This document shows, in pieces, positions 1-8,235 of a DNA stretch of 64,000 nucleotides (its first letter is position 1; every line of letters starts with the position of its first letter). The notes beneath the pieces were generated by a model. The model did no database searches. It was given only the letters and a program-made list of their open reading frames with translations, and had not been told where the DNA came from. Location of the stretch: assembly GCF_000164695.2 (NCBI RefSeq), contig NC_014643.1:930001-994000 (forward strand). The letters are read 5' to 3'. A program made the position numbers and the translations under genes. The stretch comes from Rothia dentocariosa ATCC 17931. GTDB lineage: Bacteria; Actinomycetota; Actinomycetes; Actinomycetales; Micrococcaceae.

Positions 1-483
1 AAAGAAGAGCCGGGAGTCGCGCTTTTTGCCACGACTTTAACCCATGACTATCGTCTGGCGGATAATGTGGGGTCTTCGACTAATATTCTGCCCGAGTTCC
101 TGCCACTGGCAGAGTCCGAGATTGATACCCAAGATTATGTGGGTGTGCCCCTATGGATTCCCGAGGATGATGCTCGCGAGCGCGCCTACCGCTGGATTCT
201 TGAGGAGTTCGGTGATTCAGGGGATTGTCACAAGAACCAGGATTTTCTGGATATTGTGCCCCCGCGGTGCACAAAGGCGACCGGGCTGGCGTGGCTTGTG
301 GAGTATCTGAAACCGGTTGAGTATGAAACCTACACGATTGGGGATTCCTGGAACGATGTACCCATGCATGAGTGGGCGGATCATGCGGCGTCGTTCAGCT
401 ATTCCCCGGATGATGTGAAGGCGCGCACCGAGGTTTCGGTGGATCATGCGTGGGAGTTTATTGACTCTTCGTTGGGTGCATAG
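1..483 (+). CDS. HAD-superfamily hydrolase (Cof-like), C-terminal part
   Basis: Open from the first base of the window, so the N-terminus with the catalytic DxD aspartates lies outside. The visible 160 residues carry the two late HAD motifs: a lysine in PPRCTKATGL (motif III) and GDSWNDVPM (motif IV, Mg2+-binding aspartates). This pattern is that of Cof-type sugar-phosphate phosphatases of the cytoplasm. The C-terminus is complete, ending in a TAG. Substrate cannot be told. A parS-like palindrome lies directly downstream. Confidence 0.75.
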   Translation, partial: KEEPGVALFATTLTHDYRLADNVGSSTNILPEFLPLAESEIDTQDYVGVPLWIPEDDARERAYRWILEEFGDSGDCHKNQDFLDIVPPRCTKATGLAWLVEYLKPVEYETYTIGDSWNDVPMHEWADHAASFSYSPDDVKARTEVSVDHAWEFIDSSLGA

Positions 484-489
484 ATTCTA

Positions 490-505
490 CGTTTCACGTG
501 AAACT
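490..505. promoter_or_regulatory. parS: parS-like site, diverged ends
   Basis: The inner 14 bp GTTTCACGTGAAAC are a perfect palindrome and match the ParB-binding consensus; the two outermost bases differ from the full 16-mer seen near parB. It lies between two genes, about 31.5 kb from the parAB cluster, and is the most distant site in the window. Confidence 0.7.
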
Positions 506-553
506 TTTTGCGAAAACAACGTCTATAGATTGTTAAAACGGGGTAGATAGCGA

Positions 554-982
554 ATGTCTTCAACAAATAAAGAGCGCAATCCCGAGAGTTTTGGCGATGC
601 TTTTCGGCAGGCCGCCCGTGAGTCTTTGGTGAAGAACCAGCGGGAGCGTTCCAGCGATATTGTTTCTATTGCCCCGATTCAACTGGCGCTCGCCGCGTTG
701 GCTATAGGTATTTACGCTCTGTGGAATAGTTGGTTGTGCCTGATCCCGCTGGGAGTGGTGCTGGTGCTCATGTGGGTGCGTTACACCATGCAGCGGCAGA
801 TTTCCCGCGATTTTGTGCAGCTGGATGCGGCGCGCACGGCCTGGCACAAAACCCGCGATAAGCAGTATTTAGAGTTTATGGCGGAAAATGCCGGGCACAT
901 CCTGAGGGAGAATAAGGCGCTGACCAAGGATGCGCGCAAGCGTGTGCAGGAGTACGCCGACTACGCCTCATCTCGGCTTTAA
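554..982 (+). CDS. small two-TM membrane protein, unknown function
   Basis: A 142-residue protein not recognised. Residues about 38-80 form two adjacent hydrophobic segments (around IQLALAALAIGIYALW and CLIPLGVVLVLMW). The N-terminal 37 residues and the C-terminal 60 are charged and probably cytoplasmic. The C-terminal part is rich in Arg, Lys and Glu and looks helical. It is a single gene followed by a hairpin terminator at 1087-1113. No function is proposed. Confidence 0.65.
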   Translation: MSSTNKERNPESFGDAFRQAARESLVKNQRERSSDIVSIAPIQLALAALAIGIYALWNSWLCLIPLGVVLVLMWVRYTMQRQISRDFVQLDAARTAWHKTRDKQYLEFMAENAGHILRENKALTKDARKRVQEYADYASSRL

Positions 983-1086
983 TTCGCTGCCCCACTCCCC
1001 CGCACGCCGCTTTCGATGGAAGTATAAACTCGCAGTTCTACCTGGTATGTGCGCCTCAGTGTGTAGTTCTATGGTGAGATATAAGG

Positions 1087-1113
1087 GTGGGCGGACTATC
1101 AAAGTCCGCCCAC
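1087..1113 (+). terminator. intrinsic terminator
   Basis: An 11-bp perfect stem, GTGGGCGGACT paired with its complement, with a 5-nt loop, followed by a T-rich stretch (TGTTATATTCTT). It lies about 100 bp after the two-TM gene ending at 982. Confidence 0.75.
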
Positions 1114-1184
1114 TGTTATATTCTTATTTCGGAATATATGCATGCTGACCTGGCAATATTCCATTATTGACATGAGAAAAATGT

Positions 1185-1222
1185 AGGGGAGATTCAGTAC
1201 AACAGTGCACCGAATCTCCCCT
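1185..1222 (-). terminator. intrinsic terminator for the minus-strand small-protein pair
   Basis: Perfect 11-bp stem (AGGGGAGATTC and complement) with a 16-nt loop. Read on the minus strand it is followed by ACATTTTTCTC, a good T-tract. It sits 56 bp beyond the end of the 1278-1646 gene. Confidence 0.75.
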
Positions 1223-1277
1223 TGTTATCAGGTTTTCCGTGAGGGCGAATATACGCCACGCTTATTTTCTGAGGGTC

Positions 1278-1646
1278 TTATGTTCTTTTCACAGAAGCAG
1301 CATCTTTTACTATGTTCTGAGCAACCTCTGGAGCATCAGGAAGATCCTCCGGCAGAGGTTCCGCATCCATATCCACAGCCGGTTCAGCAACTTCTTCATC
1401 AAGACGCTGCACCACCGGTTCGCCGATCTCTAGTCCTGATTCATCGGGACGTTTGAGCTGAGCGCCAAGATGCGTCAGTTGATCGCGGTTAACCAAGACA
1501 ACTAACACCAAAGCGTTCAGGAAAAGACCGACAATAAAGAAAATCCAGCCGATCAGCATAAACCTTCCTCCACTGAGCACAGCACCTACTATCAGCAGTG
1601 CCGCCGAGCATAGATATGCGGGTGAGAGAAGGAATTTTGTGTTCAT
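1278..1646 (-). CDS. small two-TM protein with acidic tail, paralogue of its neighbour
   Basis: A 122-residue protein: short N-terminus, two hydrophobic segments (about residues 8-28 and 29-52), then a soluble, Glu/Asp/Pro-rich tail. Its first 50 residues match the upstream gene 1656-2087 in layout and wording (MNxK..LSPAYL..., ...GWI...GL.LNxL). The two genes are only 9 bp apart on the same strand, so they look like a tandem duplication in one operon. Family not recognised. Confidence 0.6.
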   Translation of the reverse strand: MNTKFLLSPAYLCSAALLIVGAVLSGGRFMLIGWIFFIVGLFLNALVLVVLVNRDQLTHLGAQLKRPDESGLEIGEPVVQRLDEEVAEPAVDMDAEPLPEDLPDAPEVAQNIVKDAASVKRT

Positions 1647-1655
1647 AGCAGACCT

Positions 1656-2087
1656 TTAGCGAACGTTTGAGCGTGGGTGAGAGCCTCGTGAACCGTTGGG
1701 TTTTGAGGGAAGAACTCCAAGTTTACCGGTGTCAGACTCGCGGGTCGAAGACTGCGCGGCTTCATCCGATGCGGAGTTTTCTTCTTCACCATCATAAGCC
1801 CCGTCATCACCCTCAGGACTGTCATGACGCTCCGCATTTTTATCGCGCATAGCGCCCACAAGATTATTTTCCATCTCACTTAAGCTTGTCACTAAAGCGG
1901 GTGTAGGCTCTCCTTGAGCCTTGGAAATAGTGACCATATGTGCAAGAACGTTCAATCCCAGCGCGGCAAGAACTAGAATCCATCCGAGCCACAGCAGCCA
2001 TGTCTGTGAGAGGCTAATCAGCAAGGCACCGACCACGATAAGAAGTAGGGAGGTGAGATAGGCGGGCGAAAGTTTTTTAGAATTCAT
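1656..2087 (-). CDS. small two-TM protein with acidic tail, first gene of a tandem pair
   Basis: A 143-residue protein that begins MNSKKLSPAYL and has two TM segments at about residues 6-50, then a polar tail rich in Glu, Asp, Ser and Asn, low in complexity and probably disordered. Paralogue of the downstream 1278-1646 product; the N-terminal membrane hairpin is conserved between them and the tails are not. No recognised domain. The ATG at 2087 is the first in frame. Confidence 0.6.
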   Translation of the reverse strand: MNSKKLSPAYLTSLLLIVVGALLISLSQTWLLWLGWILVLAALGLNVLAHMVTISKAQGEPTPALVTSLSEMENNLVGAMRDKNAERHDSPEGDDGAYDGEEENSASDEAAQSSTRESDTGKLGVLPSKPNGSRGSHPRSNVR

Positions 2088-2204
2088 GGGTTTTCACAGC
2101 TTTTCAATTATGAAGAAACGCATAAAATATTCGTACACATTATGCGTTTGAACGGCGTAAAATTCCTCTTAATCCAATTTTAGATGATATGAGGTCTCAA
2201 AGCA

Positions 2205-2251
2205 TTTCATACCGTGAATTTCCTTAATTTTCCCAGGTTCACGGTGTGAAA
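2205..2251 (-). terminator. inverted repeat after the antiporter gene, possible terminator
   Basis: Arms TTTCATACCGTGAA and TTCACGGTGTGAAA pair with one G-T wobble across a 19-nt loop, starting 8 bp past the stop of the minus-strand antiporter gene. There is no clear T-tract, so termination is only inferred from position. Confidence 0.4.
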
Positions 2252-2259
2252 ATCATAGC

Positions 2260-4017
2260 TTAACGTTGTTCATCAAATATGGCATTAGAAACATATGGCG
2301 AAGAAGGGGCATCCTTCACGATGGGAATAGTCGAAGTTCCTAGATGACTGCGGAGCATGTTATACCTTTCAAGAGCTACGCTTCCGGCGGGCAACGAAGG
2401 CAGAATAAAGTTATTATTCGTGCGCACATTCTCAGCCTGGACCAGAATGTCCAGCTTACGAATTACTCGGGAAACATCGTGGGAATCGTAACGATCCTGA
2501 GCTGAAATTACCGCACGCTGTGCCGCCATCAGCGCCGCATCACGCAGACGAATATAGTCACTTCGCTTATCTTTGAGCTTTTCGATATGGGGCTTATATT
2601 CCTCGGGCAGGCTCTCGATAATCTCATCGCGGCGAGTAATAGCGGTGTACATATCCTTCACGCGGGCGTAAGTCTCTGGATCAACCGTTGCCTTTGCTTC
2701 TTCCTGCAGGGCTTCCAAAGCCGCATTCTGAGCCAGTTTGAGCAGTTCGGGAACGGCGGTATCTTCCTCATGGTTCACCTGCACCTTCAGGATCCTCACC
2801 ACGAACGGCAGGGTCAGCCCGGGCACCACGAGGGTAAAGAACAGAATCGAAATCATCATCACGATAGCGTCTTCGCGCACCTGTTCCATACCGTCGATCA
2901 TGGGAATAGAGAGCGCAAGAATCAGGGTCACTAGGCCGCGCATACCCGACCAGGTCATCACGATAACCTCGGCGAAGGATTCGGGAGCACCTTCATGCAC
3001 CGGGCGGGCAGCTTTACCAATCAGCCAGACGATTGTGAACCACACAAGACGAATTATCATCGCGACCACAGCAATAACGGCGCCATCGACAAAGAGACCG
3101 GCAATACGCTCTGAGTTGGCTTTATAGATAATTTCGCTCGCCTGCAGACCGATCAACCCGAAAGCAATACCGGTCATGAGCAATTCAATAATCTGCCAGA
3201 AAGATGAGGTCGTTAGACGATCCTCAGCTTCTAAGGCCACCAAATACTTAGTGCTAGTGAATTGAATTGCGGCGATCACCACGGCAATAACGCCGGATGC
3301 GTGAATATTTTCTGCCACCAGGTAGGCAGCGAAGGGAATCACAAGAGTTACGGCATTTCTCGTCACCACATCGTGTGCGCGCAGACGCACATAACCACCG
3401 ATCCAGCCAAACGCAAAACCGATAATAACCGCCAGAACCGATCCTAAGGCGAAGTCCCTCATAACTTCGAGTGGTTCAATGGCGTGGTGTTCCTCCATCG
3501 AATGAATAGCAGCATGAAAGAGCACAATCGATATAGCATCGTTGAAACTACCCTCAGTCTGAAGCGTGCCAATCAGACGTCGTGGAATACCGACCGGCTC
3601 GGCAACGGCCTCAACAGCAACGGGGTCAGGGGGTGAAACCGCGGCACCAAGTGCCAGAGCGACAGCGACCGTCATTCCGGGAACCCACCACAGGGCAACA
3701 CCGGCAACGGCAAGCGCAGATGCCGTGGTGAGCAGCACCGAATAAAGGAGAACGGACTTCCATCGGCGCCGGAGTGTACCCCAAGAGAACTTCACACCGA
3801 TAGCCCACAGCAGCGGCGGCAGGAAGATCGGCAGAATAATATCGCTGTCGATTTCAATATGAGGTCGATCGGGTGGTAGCAGCAGCGCTCCAACACCCAG
3901 GATGGTCATCATCACAGGCCAGGGAAGATTAAGGCGATCACCAACGCTCACCATAATGACTGTTGCAAGTAGAATCAGAACTATAACGGATAAGTAGAGC
4001 ATTGTCTCTCGTATCAA
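2260..4017 (-). CDS. Na+/H+ antiporter, CPA1 family
   Basis: A 585-residue membrane protein with about 12 hydrophobic segments in the first 410 residues and a 170-residue charged cytoplasmic C-terminal domain. The CPA1 ion-binding region is visible: SPPDPVAVEAV in one helix and TEGSFNDAISIVLF (Asn-Asp pair) in the next. These match NhaP/YjcE-type exchangers, which swap cytoplasmic Na+ (or K+) for protons for pH and salt control. Length fits the family. The ORF begins MIRETM; the ATG five codons later is an alternative start. It is a single gene. Confidence 0.88.
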   Translation of the reverse strand: MIRETMLYLSVIVLILLATVIMVSVGDRLNLPWPVMMTILGVGALLLPPDRPHIEIDSDIILPIFLPPLLWAIGVKFSWGTLRRRWKSVLLYSVLLTTASALAVAGVALWWVPGMTVAVALALGAAVSPPDPVAVEAVAEPVGIPRRLIGTLQTEGSFNDAISIVLFHAAIHSMEEHHAIEPLEVMRDFALGSVLAVIIGFAFGWIGGYVRLRAHDVVTRNAVTLVIPFAAYLVAENIHASGVIAVVIAAIQFTSTKYLVALEAEDRLTTSSFWQIIELLMTGIAFGLIGLQASEIIYKANSERIAGLFVDGAVIAVVAMIIRLVWFTIVWLIGKAARPVHEGAPESFAEVIVMTWSGMRGLVTLILALSIPMIDGMEQVREDAIVMMISILFFTLVVPGLTLPFVVRILKVQVNHEEDTAVPELLKLAQNAALEALQEEAKATVDPETYARVKDMYTAITRRDEIIESLPEEYKPHIEKLKDKRSDYIRLRDAALMAAQRAVISAQDRYDSHDVSRVIRKLDILVQAENVRTNNNFILPSLPAGSVALERYNMLRSHLGTSTIPIVKDAPSSPYVSNAIFDEQR

Positions 4018-4185
4018 CCCCTTGTATTTTTAGATACACTCATACTCAACTTTACCGGAGAGTCACAGGTAACAGCCCGTCTCGCAGGAGAGTTCGGGTA
4101 ATGTTCACCTACAAGACGAATAACCGTAAGGTAATACTATTCCAATTTTGGAATATATCGCTTTTTACCCCACAAACACAGGGAA

Positions 4186-4226
4186 CCCCTTCACCAAAAT
4201 CAACCTCTGCGATATTGGTGAAGGGG
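4186..4226 (-). terminator. intrinsic terminator of the Cys-tail gene
   Basis: Twelve-base perfect arms, CCCCTTCACCAA and its complement, separated by 17 nt, 30 bp beyond the stop of the minus-strand gene 4256-5146. The T-tract is weak (TTCCCTGTGTTT). Confidence 0.6.
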
Positions 4227-4255
4227 CAATTATGTTCCGTGAGGGAAGCTAGATA

Positions 4256-5146
4256 CTATGCCGACCCACAGCCGCCGGAACCGCATCCGCACCCACCAGA
4301 AGCGGCGGGTTTCGGAGTCTCAACTGGCTGAGCGGAGTTGTGCCCGCCGCAGCATCCGCCTTCGGAATGCGCGTGCTGTTCTGTCGAGACGGAATCGGAA
4401 CCGCATCCGCCCGAGCCACAGCCGCAGCCGCCCGAGGATGCGGCAGGCTCGCTTTCGTGTCCGCCGCAGCATCCGCCGCCATCAACGGAACCGCAGGCTG
4501 AGCCGCGTGCCTCACGGTGACCCATCAAATCAACGCCGAGCTCCGAAAGATACGCCAAGTACCCGGCGAGCGCATCGCGACTGCCCGAACCGGCGATCAC
4601 AATCCCGCCGTGGCGGAGTGCCTTAAGGGTTTCATTCACGAGAGGCCAACGCTCAATATCATCGGTAATGGTAATAGCACTCACAATATGCATAGCCAGA
4701 GATGCCAGCGAACGCAGCGACTCTTCGTAGCCTTCGGGAAGGTGAATAACCTTATCGGGGGCAGCAAGCCGCAAGACAGAGAGGATGCGCATCAGCGTCA
4801 TCGGAACCGCCTGCTGAGGTAGTTTTACGGTAATGCCGGTAGATTTCCCGGCTCCTAAAGCCACCATCCGGTCAGCGAGTTCATGAGAATCAATATCTTG
4901 GCTTATATCTAAAATTTCATAAGAATCAATAGAAATTGAACGTGTACCTAATGCTTCAGCTAATTCCTCATCTTCAGTATGAATTGCTATTACATTGCGA
5001 AATTCTTGGCGGCGAAGTGCGGATGCTGCTTCAATAAGCGCAAAATCTTGACCGTCTTCAGTGCTCAGAAGCGACTGCGCTTCATCGCGGGTCAGCGCCT
5101 CTCCCCCGCTAATGCGTGCCACAAGTTCGGAATATGCGTTACTCAT
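4256..5146 (-). CDS. radical-SAM/BioB-like relict with Cys/Gly-rich metal-binding-type tail
   Basis: A 296-residue protein. Residues 1-215 contain no Cys. Pieces recall biotin synthase: an N-terminal LTRDEAQSLLS helix and, from residue about 115, a stretch MRILSVLRLAAPDKVIHL ... LSELGVDLMG that follows the BioB C-terminal barrel. The CxxxCxxC cluster motif and the middle of the barrel are missing. The last 80 residues are two near repeats of GGCCGGH plus GGCGCGSGGCGS, with about 16 Cys and two His next to Cys pairs, which suggests binding of Zn, Cu or Fe-S. Function unknown; the BioB link is by eye. Divergent from a TetR-type gene 160 bp away. Confidence 0.6.
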   Translation of the reverse strand: MSNAYSELVARISGGEALTRDEAQSLLSTEDGQDFALIEAASALRRQEFRNVIAIHTEDEELAEALGTRSISIDSYEILDISQDIDSHELADRMVALGAGKSTGITVKLPQQAVPMTLMRILSVLRLAAPDKVIHLPEGYEESLRSLASLAMHIVSAITITDDIERWPLVNETLKALRHGGIVIAGSGSRDALAGYLAYLSELGVDLMGHREARGSACGSVDGGGCCGGHESEPAASSGGCGCGSGGCGSDSVSTEQHAHSEGGCCGGHNSAQPVETPKPAASGGCGCGSGGCGSA

Positions 5147-5306
5147 ACCATTTATTAAACACCTACGTAAGCCTCAATTTTTACAGTTATGCCACTAGCA
5201 ATTTCTATAGTTTTCTACATAAATACAATTACTTCTTCATACTCTTTACGAGAATTTATAGGTGTTTTTCATGACAGCAGAGAGATTTCACCCGTAAAAT
5301 AGACGT

Positions 5307-5895
5307 GTGGTACTTTCTCAAGCAAAAATTTTAGACACAGCATTTGATCTTCTGGTAACCAATGGTTTAGCGGATTTGTCGATGCGCCGTTTGGCAGCTG
5401 AACTTCAAGTTGCTCCCGGCGCCCTCTATTACCATGTCAAGAATAAACAGCACCTTTTGGTGCTTCTTGCGAACTATATCTTGGATAAGAAAGCTCCAAA
5501 GGAGCTTCTTATGCCCGCGGATTCTAAGGATCCAGAGGCAGTGAAAGAGTCCTTGATCGTGCGCGGACAGGTTCTTTTCGAGACTATTTATTCCATTCCA
5601 GAATTTCCTGAAGTTATTCGCCTAGCATTGGCAACTAATCCTGAGCGGCTCAAGCCCGTGGCGGCCATTGCCTATGACGCTCAAAATATGGGGTTTGAGC
5701 CTGGGGAGGCGCCGCGCCCGCATGCTCATTCACCTTGCCTTGAGCCTGGTGGAAGAGGCACAGGCTATTCCTGTATTGACTTCGCTGACTGCGGAAGCTG
5801 AAGAGAATCCCCTGCAGGAAATTCCTAAGCCGGTGTGTGAAGCATATACGGCTGATATTTCCACCGCGATTGATGGGCTCATGCTCTCCAAATAA
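5307..5895 (+). pseudogene. TetR-family regulator, apparent +1 frameshift
   Basis: The GTG-started frame gives a TetR DNA-binding domain (residues about 5-50, including LSMRRLAAELQVAPGALYYHVKNKQHLL) and most of the ligand domain, but runs out of frame near 5705 into PRPHAHSPCLEP. From about 5701 the next frame carries the expected helix RRRARMLIHLALSLVEEA and ends at TAA 5895. Removing one base in the GC-rich run at 5706-5716 joins both parts into about 196 residues, normal for TetR. Either a decaying gene or a sequence error. It diverges from the Cys-tail gene, a likely target. Confidence 0.75.
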
Positions 5896-6021
5896 TTCCC
5901 GCATACAGATGCATATGCATCAGCCGGGGCTGCTGCCGTTGTGCAGTCGTGCCCCGGTACGCAGGCGTGCAGATGGTATGTTGAAGAGTACCGTTTTATC
6001 GCATTGCCTGAATGGAGTTCT

Positions 6022-7413
6022 ATGACGACCACCGCAATCCCGCAGTGGGCTTCTCTGCCCGAACATCAGGATGAAATTCAGCGGGTACGCCAAGCGTTTC
6101 GACAGACCTATGGTAAAGAGCCTGATGGGGTGTGGTCCGCTCCCGGTCGTTTGAACCTCTTGGGTGAATACATCGACTTTCTGGGTGGTTCGTGCATGCC
6201 TATGCCGCTACCCTACCGTACCTACATTGCGGGGTCGCTGCGTCGGGACGGGGTGCTGCGCGCATCCTCTCTGCAGATGCCCGGAGACGAACGCACGATC
6301 GTGATTCGGGATATTCAACCCGGGCATATTAAGGGCTGGTTCACCTATGTTGCCGGTGTTGCGTGGGCGATGAATCATGAGGGTGGCCGCGATATTATGC
6401 TTCCCGGTCAGTTCGGGGCTGATTTGCTCATTAACTCGCGGGTTCCCGTGGGAGGGGGGCTTTCTTCGTCCGCCGCTTTAGAATGCTCCACAGCACTGGC
6501 GCTTCTTGACCTTTCCTGCCCGCTGCGCCCCGGTTGCCCGGATACCGATGCGGTTCCTTCCGACCGCTCCCCCGATAACGATGCACTCCGGGCTCGCTTA
6601 GCGCAGGTGTGCATCACCGCAGAGAACAAGGTTGCGGGTGCCCATACCGGCGGACTCGATCAGACGGCGTCACTGCGGTCGAAGTCAGGCCAGGCCTTGG
6701 TCGTCGATTTTCGTGATTTTTCGATAGACCCTATTCATCTGAACCTGCAGAAGCACGGGCTAAGTTTTCTTGTTGTTGATACGAATACCCCGCACGCGCT
6801 GGCGCATAATGGTTTTGCCGCCCGGCGTGCCGCCTCTGAATCGTGTGCGAAAGCTCTTGGTCTCACTTTTCTGCGTGATGCTCTCCCCGAAGATCTTGCG
6901 TGTGCACACCACGATGAGCGCGAGGCTAAAGAATGGCGTTTGGAACTGGTAGATTCTTCGGTTAATCGTTCTCTGACAGCGTTGGAGGAACGTGAGGGTC
7001 CGGCAACTTTCCCACGCGGCTGGGTCCGCCATGCGTTTCACGATATGACGCTGGTGGGGCGCGCCAGCTACCTGCTCAAACATGCGGATGAACTGGGGTA
7101 TCGGGCTTTTGAAGAAGCCGGGCGCATCTTTACCGAGTCCTTTATTTCAATGCGCGATGAGCTTCGCGTCTCCCGCCCGGAGATCGACGCTGCGGTTGAA
7201 GCCTGCCTGGCACACGGGGCCCTAGGGGCGCGCATCGTTGGAGGCGGTTTCGGCGGCGCCGTGATGGCTCTTGTTAAAACATCCCGACTTGAGGAAACAG
7301 CTCAGGTGATCGCCCAAGCATACGCCGAACACGGGTACGCCGAGCCTCGTTTTCTGCCGATGGTTGCCGGTTTTCCTGCGGATTGTGATTGGCTCTCGGA
7401 GAACTTTAGATAA
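6022..7413 (+). CDS. galK: galactokinase
   Basis: A 463-residue GHMP kinase that phosphorylates galactose at C1 in the Leloir pathway. The galactokinase signature appears as GRLNLLGEYIDFLGG near residue 40, the ATP-binding GHMP motif as PVGGGLSSSAALE, and the C-terminal GHMP motif as GARIVGGGFGGAVMALV. The ATG at 6022 is chosen because it follows GGAG by a few bases and the protein start then matches the family; the frame is open further upstream. It is slightly longer than usual because of a Pro/Asp-rich insert near residue 170. No galT or galE lies next to it. Confidence 0.9.
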   Translation: MTTTAIPQWASLPEHQDEIQRVRQAFRQTYGKEPDGVWSAPGRLNLLGEYIDFLGGSCMPMPLPYRTYIAGSLRRDGVLRASSLQMPGDERTIVIRDIQPGHIKGWFTYVAGVAWAMNHEGGRDIMLPGQFGADLLINSRVPVGGGLSSSAALECSTALALLDLSCPLRPGCPDTDAVPSDRSPDNDALRARLAQVCITAENKVAGAHTGGLDQTASLRSKSGQALVVDFRDFSIDPIHLNLQKHGLSFLVVDTNTPHALAHNGFAARRAASESCAKALGLTFLRDALPEDLACAHHDEREAKEWRLELVDSSVNRSLTALEEREGPATFPRGWVRHAFHDMTLVGRASYLLKHADELGYRAFEEAGRIFTESFISMRDELRVSRPEIDAAVEACLAHGALGARIVGGGFGGAVMALVKTSRLEETAQVIAQAYAEHGYAEPRFLPMVAGFPADCDWLSENFR

Positions 7414-7514
7414 ATTTCACCCTAACTCATGTCATGATATTTTGAGGGTTGTTTATACTCTGTACAACCTCTACACTGTGTTTCAACCAGTCACCCAAAA
7501 TAAAGGAGAGTCTT

Positions 7515-7679
7515 ATGGGTTTCGATCCGAAGAACATCGTCGAGCAGGGCATCGACAAGGCAAAGAACCTCGTTAACGACAAGGCAGGTAAGGACGTCGT
7601 CAACGACGAGCACACCTCGAAGGCTGAAGAGGTCGTCAATGAGAACGTCCAGAAGATTACCGATAAGTTCGGTAAGTAA
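7515..7679 (+). CDS. 54-residue helical small protein, MT0933-antitoxin-like
   Basis: Starts at the ATG preceded by a strong AAAGGAGAG site (7502-7510) and encodes a highly charged, Lys/Asp/Glu/Asn-rich helical peptide (MGFDPKNIVEQGIDKAKNLV...). The pattern of repeated KA.. and VN.. helices resembles the actinobacterial MT0933/Rv0909-like antitoxin family, but no toxin gene is adjacent, so the role is uncertain. A strong terminator follows at once, so it is transcribed alone, probably abundantly. Confidence 0.7.
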   Translation: MGFDPKNIVEQGIDKAKNLVNDKAGKDVVNDEHTSKAEEVVNENVQKITDKFGK

Positions 7680-7695
7680 GACTCTAGTCTTCAAG

Positions 7696-7730
7696 AATTC
7701 CCCGCACCATGAAAATGAATGCGGGGAATT
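7696..7730 (+). terminator. intrinsic terminator
   Basis: Perfect 11-bp stem (AATTCCCCGCA and complement), 13-nt loop, then TTTCTGTATT. It closes the small-protein gene ending at 7679. Confidence 0.85.
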
Positions 7731-7910
7731 TTTCTGTATTCGAAGGCCTTTACCAGCAGATTCATGATTCTTTCGCCTATGCTGGAATTATTGTCTCAAA
7801 CGCTCTGTTTTTGTAGTGTTAGACAGCCCGCATGCAGCCTGTTGCTTTACCTCGATGGGTCACAGTAACCGCGGCGGGCTCCCTATTGTGTTATACCTTT
7901 GGAGATCAAA

Positions 7911-8216
7911 ATGCTCGAACGTCAACAAGCAACCCAAGAAGACGCACGCAAAGTTCAGGAAGACGGCGGAGTCGTCATCTATTGGCGCCCTGGATGCCCC
8001 TTCTGCGAGCGCCTCGATTCGTCGTTAGGCGATCTGGGCAATCATGCAACCTGGGTCAATATTTGGGAGGATCCTCAGGCGGAGGCCCATGTGAAGAGCC
8101 TCAACGACGGCAACGCGGTTGTTCCCACGCTCGATACCGGCGATATGCATTTCGTGGTGGCTGACCGACAAACCCGCGAAAAAGCCGCAACTCTCATTCG
8201 CAACACTCTTTCCTAA
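7911..8216 (+). CDS. mycoredoxin / glutaredoxin-like protein
   Basis: A 101-residue thioredoxin-fold protein with the active-site motif GCPFCERL in VVIYWRPGCPFCERLDSSL and the cis-Pro region AVVPTLDTG. Actinobacterial proteins of this type (mycoredoxins) reduce mycothiol-mixed disulfides in the cytoplasm. The ATG at 7911 follows GGAG at 7901; a slightly longer frame has no ribosome site. The next gene begins 19 bp downstream and is probably cotranscribed. Confidence 0.85.
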   Translation: MLERQQATQEDARKVQEDGGVVIYWRPGCPFCERLDSSLGDLGNHATWVNIWEDPQAEAHVKSLNDGNAVVPTLDTGDMHFVVADRQTREKAATLIRNTLS

Positions 8217-8235
8217 ACCACCGAAGGACTCCCCT

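Noticed and set aside
1205..1456. Plus-strand frame over the small membrane gene
   Set aside because: Antisense to a gene with a better start and TM segments.
4258..4626. Arg-rich frame opposite the Cys tail
   Set aside because: It is the antisense of a GC-rich repeat that encodes Gly and Cys; such repeats make long shadow frames.
5147..5306. TetR operator in the divergent gap
   Set aside because: I looked for an inverted repeat between the two genes and saw only weak AT-rich pairing, not enough to call a site.
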